Assembly (NCBI GenBank): GCA_029582165.1
Contig: CM055880.1
Location: forward strand, 6,014,001-6,078,000
Length of the DNA: 64,000 nt
From: Portulaca oleracea
Lineage: Eukaryota; Streptophyta; Magnoliopsida; Caryophyllales; Portulacaceae
Direction: 5' to 3'
Positions 55,555 through 64,000 of this stretch are shown here, one piece after another; position 1 is the stretch's first letter; every line of letters starts with the position of its first letter. Both the position numbers and the translations under genes were made by a program. Under the pieces are notes generated by a model that was not told the DNA's origin, did not search any database, and saw nothing but the letters and a program-made list of their open reading frames with translations.

Positions 55555-56717
55555 TCTGAGAGCTTCAGTCAGATCTCATTTATATCTTGAAACCCTAAAT
55601 CAACAAACCTAGAAGAGATCACCTAGTAGCAATTAACTGAAGTTTCAAACCCTAAATCACATATACAATAACACAGAGAAAAGACAAAGATTGAATGAAA
55701 GCTTAAAATTAAGAAAAATGACAATTTGATGTCACAAAACCTCTTCTGGTAAGTGATGAACGACAAGCTAAGATTGTAATATGGACTGCTCTTAATTCAC
55801 AGTAATAACTGACCAAACAATTACAATTACGAACACCTTGCGTTGAAGGATACCAAATTATCGAAAAATCGAAACCTCCTATACGCCATAATCAGATCTA
55901 AACCCTAACTTATCAAACTAAACCCTAATTTGTACAACTAAACCCTAATTTTCTGAATCCAACAAAAACTACACCAAATCCCAGAATTTAACAAAGAATT
56001 TCGTACCTTGTAAAAGATAGAGCGTTGAAGGAGTGAACTTCAATGTTGTTTTCTGCGTTTGAGAGTAGCAAATTGAGTGCCGAGCTTCAATGGCGAACGT
56101 CTCCAGGAGGAAGACGAGAAATTCGGCGGGTTTTTCTTTTTCCTAATTTCGTTTTCACGCATCTAGACGACGTCGTTTAGTTGAGTGAATTGGATTTGCA
56201 CCGAAGCTAATTGGGCTGGGCGCGTAATTGTCGGTTGGGCTCCTTTTTTCTTCTGATTTTTATTGGAAACAAATACGGGGTTTTGTTTTTTTTTTGTTTT
56301 TTTTTTTGAAGACTGCACAACGGCTAGTCGGCTAGTAAAGATAATGAAATATTTTTGGAATCAAATTTGTTTCAATATTTGTAAATCTTTTAAATAAGAT
56401 TTCGAGTCTGTCTCAGATATTATAATTTTTTTGTGGTTAGGATTTTCATCTATAAATACTTTTATATGTATGTTTTTTTTCGCACCAATTGTCATATAAT
56501 TTTTCACCTCAAACTTTTTTCTCTTCAAATCGAGAGACTTGAATAGGTTAGTGTTTCAAATATGTAAGTATTGATATTACTTGAATTTATCATTACAAGC
56601 TTTTTTTATTTGATTATATATATCATAAGTATATTAATATTTTTAAAATTTACTTGTGTGTATATTGTTTGAAGATAATTTAATTTAACAAGGCTTGTGG
56701 AGGCTAGGGTTCCAAAC
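55555..56717. other. MED30 leader and promoter, then intergenic
   Basis: 55555-56080 is probably the leader with an intron; aaaccctaa teloboxes at 55590, 55650, 55900 and 55940 are common near plant housekeeping start sites. 56280-56700 is AT-rich with T runs. No gene seen. Confidence 0.5.
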
Positions 56718-57071
56718 ATGGATCCCAGTAATCAAATGCTCGTTGGAGTGGAATCCTCTAGGCTTGAACGACCGGTCCGTACGAAAGTTATAAAGATGAG
56801 GAGGAGATACAAAGCCTATAGTGTATTTTTGAAAGTAATGAGCCAAGAGATATCTTAATTAAAAGCAGAGAGAAAAGTAATAATCGAGGAAATAAAGAAG
56901 CATAGTGCCGTTTTAAAAGAACCTATCATACTTCGTAAACAAAAGCAAGAAAGAAAGATTATGACTATGGACTTAACGACACTTCCTCCATACAAAAGGG
57001 CATACTATCAAAGGAGGGTCAAGGAAATATGTGAAGCAAATGGAATAGCACCCCCGAAAGTCGAAGAATAA
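56718..57071 (+). pseudogene. Small basic ORF with one internal stop, unknown family
   Basis: From ATG 56718 to TAA 57071 there are 118 codons in one frame, interrupted only by a TAA at 56856-56858. The product would be rich in K and R (KVIKMRRRYKAYSVFLKVMS, then KAERKVIIEEIKKH, KQKQERKIMTMDLTTLPPYK and RRVKEICEANGIAPPKVEE). A helical, possibly coiled region lies in the middle. I do not recognise it. One stop in an otherwise open frame suggests a recently broken gene or a transposon-borne ORF. A true start after the stop is also possible. Confidence 0.5.
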
Positions 57072-57695
57072 ATTATGATTTAGTTTAATTATGTTTTCTT
57101 CTAGTTTACTTTTATCTCAGCTAGGTTAGTTTAAGTTATATTCTATTTTTTTTACTCTTGTTTAAATCTGAACTTTTGTTACTTGATTCAGATTGTGGAA
57201 CAAATAATAAGTAATTTATGTTGCACTCCGATCGTTGCACACTTTTTCTATGTTAATTTTTAAAATCTGAGTTTTGCATTATGAACAATGTGGAGTTTCA
57301 ATTTGTCAGTGTTATGTAGGTTTATGGACGTGATAACTCCATCACATAATCGAATGACAAGTTTAATATGAAGAAAGACTAAACAACAACCTCCCAAGTG
57401 ACACGTTTGAGCGCGGTCTGGGGGTCCTAATGTAGGCAGCCTTACCCTCATAAACAAAAGTTTATGGAGAGACTGATTTCGAGATCCGATGGAAAAAAGA
57501 GAGGGGAAGCTTGTTAAGGGAAGAAACTACATACATAACACTTGGAAACTTTTCAGATATCAAGAAGAGACTCATACTCACTTATTACTTTACAGATAAT
57601 TCAGTCAACTGAAGAATATTATGTAAGTACTTTTGGTTGAGGTACGAAGAGGTACGAAGCAGTTGAGCCTACCACTTGGAAACTTTTCCATCTAA
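57072..57695. other. Intergenic, no gene recognised
   Basis: AT-rich; no coding signal or element end seen. Confidence 0.4.
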
Positions 57696-58078
57696 GAGCA
57701 TATCCAGCGGTAGGAATGAAGAGTGGGAAACTGTGCCAGGAAGTAAAGTTTTCATACAACATGGAACTTTTGAGGAGAATTCTCTATTTGAGAACACTGC
57801 AGCGTGCAAGAACGATGTCAGACTACTCCATTTTTTTATTATATATTCACCACTTTATATTCTTTACATTTTAATTTGTGGCCATTTCATATATGTTTAT
57901 GAATATTTAATTATAATATGGGGTTTAATATAATTATATTAAGTGAAAAAGTAGGAATGAGTTCCTATTGTAGTAGGATAAATGAAATGAAGTTCCGAAA
58001 AATAGGAATGATAGGTGATGTGGAAGGGGTGGACTCCTACCTACATTCCAAAAGTTGGGAACATCATTGCATTTGCTC
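57696..58078. mobile_element. MITE with GAGCA ends
   Basis: The 383 bp element has ends gagcatatccagcggtagga and catcattgcatttgctc, with TAA at 57693-57695 and 58079-58081. The interior has repeated aaaaatagga/gtaggaatga words. The 3 bp TAA duplication fits a PIF/Harbinger-type MITE. Confidence 0.75.
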
Positions 58079-58378
58079 TAATGAACTCTTTTTTGTACTA
58101 CTACTAGTTAACTTCTTCTCCCCAAACTCCCGTCAACTTTTAATCTCATACTCAACTCACTTAGAATAGTTTCTAAAATAGCTAACAATCTAAAATAATA
58201 TCTAAAATATTCAAAATAAACCTATCAGATAAAATAATTTTTAAAATAAACATGCTTGACAATTTAAAATAGGTAAAGATTAACGCCTCACAAATGCAAT
58301 GTCCCTCCAATCATTCAGAGCCATTTTTCTGCTTCCTTGTTTTCACTTTTCTGCAACTTTGATTTCTTAGCCATTTTA
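58079..58378. other. Intergenic, promoter side of gene F
   Basis: AT-rich, with taaaataat repeats around 58180-58260. No gene. Confidence 0.4.
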
Positions 58379-58555
58379 GGCCCTTCTTTTATGCGGTGGG
58401 TAGACTGCGGTGCCACAGCCTATCGCAGTTTGTCACAATCCATCACATTTTACCGTAAATCATTATTTTTATCTCTCACAATTTCAATAACCCACCACAA
58501 TTCCACCACACCTCACCACACCATTCCGCAAAATATCACATAAAAGAAGAGGGCC
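58379..58555. mobile_element. Tourist-like MITE, copy 6, upstream of gene F
   Basis: The 177 bp element has ends ggcccttcttttatg and cataaaagaagagggcc, with TTA at 58376-58378 and 58556-58558. Shortest copy of the family. It lies about 130 bases before the likely 5' leader of gene F. Confidence 0.86.
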
Positions 58556-59204
58556 TTAGTTTAATCTTTTTTCTCGTCCTTGCTGTCCCCTTTTCTGCTG
58601 CCTTGTTTTCACCTAAACCTTACGAACTGACCAATCCTTTTGAGCCGCCATTGTTGTTCACAATTTCTTCATAAATCTCCAGGTACGTTTCCACTTTCCA
58701 TTGTGGTAGTTTCATATAAACCCTAATTTCATTTCTGTGATGTTAGAATGGAATCCGGGCGGGATGTTGGAGTATAATTAGTTTCGGATGTTGTGGTTTT
58801 GATGTGAGAGTAGATTTGTAGTTTACGCTTCAGTAGAGTGTTCTCAAGTTACGTTTCTCTTTTTACTTAATTAAACCACTAATCTCCCCAATTTTAGGAT
58901 GAAACTGACAAGGAGTAAACATGATCAGTTAGCGTTTTGATTAATTCAATTAGTTTTCTCTCATCCTGATCGTTTCTCTTTCTGGATTTTAGTTCATGAC
59001 GATAAATTGAGTTTTTGTTGAGGGTTTCCTGATTGAAATGTTCTTCATTCCTCAATTTAATCCGATTAAGATTGAGTTTGGCACTTAATTATGTCTGTTT
59101 GCATATGTAATCCTTTGATTTTGCTCATTTTAGTACATATTTTACCAATTTGATTGTGATTTTTGTATGATTAGGGTTCCTGTCAAGTTTGAATTTGACG
59201 TGCA

Positions 59205-60892
59205 ATGGCTGCAAGTACGGCCCCTGATTTACTTAGTGATTTGCCCTTAAGCATCATAGAAATCATTCTCACACTGCTACCAATTAGGGATGCTGTTAGA
59301 ACCAGTGTATTATCATCCAAATGGAGGTACAAATGGGCAAGCATTCCAGACCTTGTTTTCACTGACAATTGTGTAGATTTTTTACCCGATAAGGACATAT
59401 TAGAAGCCCGATTAATCAACTTCATAAGCCATGCTCTTTTGCTCCATCACGGACCCATCCATAAGTTCAAGATTTGTTCTTCGGTCCTGCAAGGTTGCCC
59501 GTATGTTGATCAATGGATGCTTTTCCTCTCGAGAAACGGTGTTCGGGAGCTCACCCTTGAGTTGGGGGAAGGCGAGTGGGTTAGGGTTCCATCTTGCCTG
59601 TTTTCGTGCAGGTATTTGACCCATTTGGAGTTGAGTCGATATGAGCTCGATTATCCTCCGATTAACTTCAAGGGGTTCCCGTGTTTGAAGACTTTAAACC
59701 TCCAACAAGTTTTCATGGCGCAGGAAGCGATCGAAAGCCTAATCTCTGGGTGCCCCCTTCTTGAGAGTTTGACATTGTATTACTGTGATGGTTGGGACCT
59801 CAACATCTATGCTCCTAATCTCAAGAAGCTGTGCCTGGAAGGCGAGTTCAAGAAAATAAGCCTCGAGGAAACCCCCAAGTTGGAAGTCATGATTATCACT
59901 TTGTACATGAATCCCGACGAATTCCGAGAACAGTTTGAGCAAAGTTTGGGTTGCACTTATGTTAAGTTTCTCGGAGGCGTGCCTAATCTCAAAGTGCTTA
60001 GTGGACATGTATACTTCACCAAGGTAAAATGAACTATTGGATATCTGTATTTCCCTCTCTTTCTGTTTGTCTTTTTGTTTTCATATATAGTTGATTTGGT
60101 GATGATACTTTCAGATTTAGTTAATTTGGTGATTCAAGGTAAGTATGTACTTCTAAAATGTTTCGTCTTTCCACAAACAGTGATGGTCATAGAGATGAGG
60201 CCGCTTGCTCCTAAACCTCCCTAGACCCCCCCCCCCCTCCCCCCGGCAAAGGCGGGACCCACACTGGGAAATGGGAATTTTCTTGTTGTTATTCTTGATG
60301 TTGGTAGTGGTGGTGATGATGTTGTCTCAATGTGTAACAGTATTTGAGCATAGGCATAGATCAGTGGAGAGCACAAGTGACATACAACCGTCTAAAGCTC
60401 ATTGAACTACAACAAATCAGTTTTGAGGATATCGACGAGATACTGGTTGTTATTCGCCTGATCATAAACTCCCCCAACCTGCAAGAGCTCTATATATCTG
60501 TAAGTCAAAATAAGTTGAAAAGAACAGACCCTTAATGTATCAACATATCAACTTTTTGTCTTATTGATTGGACTATGTTATCCGTTTTTGTTGGATAGGG
60601 CTCACCGAATACAGGACCTGAGATAGAAGCATCTGATCTTGATCTCTGGAAGACCGAATGTCCTACAGATTGCACGCTTAAACGACTGAAGACTGTGATG
60701 ATGTCGGACTTGTGCGGTGTCCCACTTGAGATGGAACTCATTCAGTTTTTGCTAGGAAACTCGCCAGTGCTAGAGAAAATGAGCATAGCACCTTGCACGT
60801 ACGTTACAGAGGGAAGAGTGGATATGCTGGTGGAGTTGGTAAGGTTTCGCCGGGCATCTCCTCGCGCTGAGATCCTTTTCGTCCAAGGGTAA
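59205..60892 (+). CDS. F-box/LRR/FBD-like protein, gene F, 423 aa
   Basis: Exons 59205-60023, 60341-60499 and 60599-60892 join in frame, GT-AG. F-box near the N-terminus (DLLSDLPLSIIEIILTLLPI, RTSVLSSKWRYKWASIPDLVF), then LRR segments (VPSCLFSCRYLTHLEL, FPCLKTLNL, CPLLESLTLYYCDGWDL, VPNLKVLSGHVYF) and an FBD-like tail (PLEMELIQFLLGNSPVLEKM, FRRASPRAEIL). It resembles the plant At1g13570-type F-box/FBD/LRR family. It is diverged from array copies A-E and has no micro-exon: the start codon is in the first coding exon, and a leader intron is likely (donor after ataaatctccag at about 58681, acceptor near 59174). The two coding introns match introns 2 and 3 of the array. It may be close to the founder type. 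No lesion seen. Confidence 0.87.
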
Positions 60893-61471
60893 ATAATGCC
60901 TGGATTCATAGCAGTAGTTAGTACTCATCTGTGTACTCAACTTTTAGAATACAGGGACCCAAAATGTTATACTGATGAATGTCACGTCTCAAGCATTTGT
61001 GAATATGTTTGTGGTAATCATAGGCTCATAGCACATTCATCCTCAAAATCTCGTTGCTAAGCATGGCAGTGTGGGGTTTGATGTAGCAATCATACTTGTA
61101 AACTGAAAAATTGAGTGAGATTGGTTCCAATTGATCCAAGATTTTGAAATTGTTTACTATCTAGTACTTGGAAAAGCAGAGGACGTAAACTAAAATTAGA
61201 TCCTATTCCTTGGGATGGTAAAGTAAAATGTTACCTATCCTTCATCTTAAAAATGAAAAAGTACATGAAGTGACATTTACCTGTTTTTATTATTTTACTT
61301 ACCTTTTTTTTTTATCCAATCTTACTTATTTTGCCCTACCTTTTTCCTTACTTACCATCCCAAAAAACAAGACCTTAGTATAGGCTAAACTTGATGATAC
61401 AAGGAAATTCATATTATACATTCATGCTATTGGATGACTGGAAATTACAACCTTCAAAATTCCTCTATACA

Positions 61472-61528
<57 letters not shown>

Positions 61529-61750
61529 ACAAATTGCTAAAACCACAGACAGGCAAAAATGAAAGACAAAACTAGAAACCCCCCCTAATTTACAGTGAGT
61601 TATTCTTACAAACTTGGTGCCAACCCTCTAGCAAGATCCTCAACACAAAAGGGCACAAAAAAATAGGTTAAGTAACTAATCAAGTGGGATCCTCATTCAT
61701 TCTACATACTGCTGCACAAACTCTGGCTGGATGCTCTGTATACACAGATT
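60893..61750. other. Intergenic between gene F and the kinase
   Basis: 3' sides of two convergent genes, AT-rich, with a TA microsatellite at 61479-61525. Confidence 0.5.
61479..61525. repeat. (TA)n microsatellite
   Basis: Uninterrupted AT dinucleotide run of about 47 bases. Confidence 0.92.
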
Positions 61751-63936
61751 TTATCTCGGTCCAGAGAGTTCCATTGCTTGAACGAGCAATGATGAATCAT
61801 CGGTGAGATCCGAGTAGCGTTCCGAGGAGGAAAACTCATTGGCTCTGCTTCTCGTGGATTCGGCTCTTTGTGTGGCTTCCCATTTCTCGGCAAGCCCGTC
61901 TCCTTCAAGCATCCTCACCACTTCCGACATCTTTGGTCTTTGGTTTGGGAGGAATTGGGTGCACAAAAGAGCTACTTGTACCATTTCCTCAAGTTCGATT
62001 CTATCGTAATTGTTCTTCAAGTCCTTGTCTATCAGGGTTTCTAGCCTTTTCTCTTGGTTTAGTTGCTTCACCTGCATTAGAGTTAGGGTTAGGCTCAAGT
62101 TTGTGTGGCATGTATAATACAAGTTCTAATCATGTCACTTGTCAGAGTTTATGGGTCCCACTTTTGCAGGATACGAGGAGATCCGCATGTAGATAGTCTT
62201 ACTTCGACAATATAAAGTTAGGTAGAAGAACGGACGTACCCAGTCCAACATAACTCCTTTTTGGGAAGCTGCTTTGCCGAAATCCAGGGCTCTCTGGCCT
62301 GTGATCAGCTCAAGTAAGAGGATCCCGTATCCAAAGACGTCAGTTTTCTCAGAAGACTGTCCTGTCGAGAGGTACTCTGGAGCAATATGCCCCACGGTGC
62401 CCCTGACAGCTGTAGTTACATGTGATTCCTGGTGGTCCAAAAGCTTTGCCAGTCCGAAATCTCCTACCACAGCCTCACAGTACTCATCGAGCAGAATGTT
62501 TGCAGCTTTAACATCCCTGTGTATTATCTTTGGATCGCATTGCTCATGAAGGTATAATAGACCCCTTGCTGCACCTAGGGCTATTTGTTTTCTGGTACTC
62601 CAGTCCAAAGACGGCTTCACTGCAACGTAAAATTCTCATGAGCAAAGGAACCAGTATTGAATTTGGTATAATGAGTTTGACGTAAATGATAAACCTAGAC
62701 ACTTAGGGGTAACCACCGGCAAACTCTACAGGTTCCATGACAAGCATGGCCTGCCAATCCCACAGTTAACCAACATGGGAAACTTTTTGCTTCCACTAAG
62801 AATCGACCAATTTGGAGTAAATTTCTGTAAATTTCTACCTGATTACTGCAACAACCCGTTTTAACACAACCCAAATTGAACTGAAGATTTATTTGCAAGT
62901 TCATGTACCTTTGAGACGGGAAGCGACGCTGCCATTAGACATGTAAGGGTATACCAGGAGCCGTTCTGTTGCTGTCATACAAAAGCCAAGGAGGCGCAGA
63001 AGATTCCTGTGAACAGCGAGGCTAATCATCTCAACTTCAGTCTTGAATTGGGTTTCTCCACCAGCAGCGTTTCCGTCAGTAAGCCTTTTGACAGCCACAA
63101 CCGTCCCATCTGAAAGACACCCTTTGTATACTACCCCAAACCCACCCTGCCCAAGTATGTTTTTGCTGCTGAAATTGTTTGTTGCACTCTGAAGCTCTCT
63201 GAAGGAGAACCTCTTCACATTCCCTAGGCCAATTTCTTCATGGTGCAAATCTGGAACGATCGGAAAACAAGCTAGTTCAGAGAGTTGCCTATGATCTCTA
63301 CACACCAACACCAACACCTAGCCTGCTCTACCCGAGCTACGTGGGAATTGGGTCAGGTTCGGCTGGATCAACCCGAGCTGGAACGTGTCCGTTTAACAAG
63401 GTTTGAGTTGGATCGGGTTTGAGTCGGGTCGACCCAGGTTAGGTCGTGTCCATTTAATAAGGTTTAAGTTGGATTGGGTTTGAGTTGGGTCATTTTGGGT
63501 CTGAATTGATTTCAGGTTGCTTTATTTTTTGAACAACAAGTTTAACTTGAGAAAACAAACAATGGTGGCGAAAGATAAATTCGGCCAAGTGGGGTTTTTC
63601 GGGTCAATTAGTTTTGACATTTTTCAAGCTAGGCTCGTGCAGGTCATTCGGGTTGGGTCAGTTTTGTCAAGGCTAGACCTAACAATGTATGCCTCCTTAA
63701 GACTAACATTATGTTTTTTTTTGTTTTTTTTTTTGGGGGGGGGGGGGTTTGGTGGTGTTGTATTACCGTTGGTATCGAATAGTATTTGTTGATTGTGGCT
63801 GTGTCTCCACCATAAGAACAGTCCAAACCCAACGATAAGCAGGCATATGCAAGCTAGACATGAACCCAAGGCCAAGGCTAATTTAGCGTGACCTTTAGGC
63901 TTTGGAGGAGGCTGAGAACCTTCATTACAGTGCAAA
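61751..63936 (-). CDS. NIK-like LRR receptor kinase, C-terminal part (5' end outside window)
   Basis: Exons, minus strand: about 63936-63667, 63250-62909, 62619-62240 and 62071-61751; phases agree. The first gives a proline-rich juxtamembrane start and a membrane helix ([22 protein letters not shown]). The kinase follows: [20 protein letters not shown], the G loop [30 protein letters not shown] (RD kinase), [22 protein letters not shown]. The C-terminus, [20 protein letters not shown] and QAMELSGPR, is that of the NSP-interacting kinase (NIK1-3) group of LRR-II receptor kinases, plasma-membrane proteins of growth and antiviral signalling. LRR exons lie beyond 64000. The acceptor of the first visible exon is uncertain. 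The intron at 63251-63666 has T and G homopolymers near 63710-63750 just beyond it. Confidence 0.86.
63330..63500. repeat. Degenerate ggtttgagttggatcggg repeat in a kinase intron
   Basis: Imperfect units of tttaayaaggtttragttgg and gggtcgac/gggtcatt words, probably a short element fragment in the intron between the membrane exon and the first kinase exon. Confidence 0.5.
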
Positions 63937-64000
63937 CTTGTAAATCAGTATCAAGAATGGGAATCAGCTCGTTTTCTCGAGCATATAAAACAATGAAATA

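Noticed and set aside
1..64000. CRISPR arrays, operons, bacterial ribosome sites
   Set aside because: The sequence is plant nuclear DNA; no regularly spaced short repeats with unique spacers were seen.

Overview
The window is nuclear DNA from a flowering plant, almost certainly a eudicot. It is AT-rich with long intergenic spaces, and its genes have short GT-AG introns. It holds plant-specific families (NAC, F-box/LRR/FBD, a NIK-type receptor kinase, Mediator subunit 30) and is full of plant transposons. A LINE ORF1 with an RRM-like start, as described for the BNR family of beet, hints at Caryophyllales, but this is a weak inference.

Layout. 1-6.9 kb: foldback elements, then a three-exon NAC gene (minus strand). 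7-14.4 kb: MITEs, a hAT-like element, and a broken Copia element with a 1.76 kb solo-LTR-like insertion in its reverse transcriptase. 15.6-24 kb: an F-box remnant split by a 3.6 kb LTR-like insertion, then a decayed second NAC copy carrying a LINE ORF1 retrocopy. 24.6-53 kb: five tandem-orientated F-box/LRR/FBD copies (A-E, plus strand). B and E are intact, A and C are disabled, and D is shifted relative to its first exon. MITEs, a SINE, Copia, MULE, Cassandra, TRIM and LINE pieces lie between and inside them. 54-64 kb: a quieter block with MED30 (minus), a small ORF with one stop codon, an intact divergent F-box/FBD gene (plus) and the 3' part of a NIK-like receptor kinase (minus, running off the window).

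Function. The F-box proteins are expected to be SCF ubiquitin-ligase substrate adaptors, NAC a transcription factor, MED30 a Mediator subunit, and the kinase a plasma-membrane receptor. Nothing shows that they act in one pathway. The array looks like a birth-and-death family.

The strongest observations are structural. Many insertions can be bounded to the base by target-site duplications, and several by an empty site in a neighbouring paralogue: MULE-like foldback elements (9-11 bp), Tourist-like MITEs (TAA/TTA), hAT-like MITEs (8-9 bp), LTR elements (5 bp), a SINE (13 bp) and a LINE (28 bp). Several are nested, so their order of arrival can be read.
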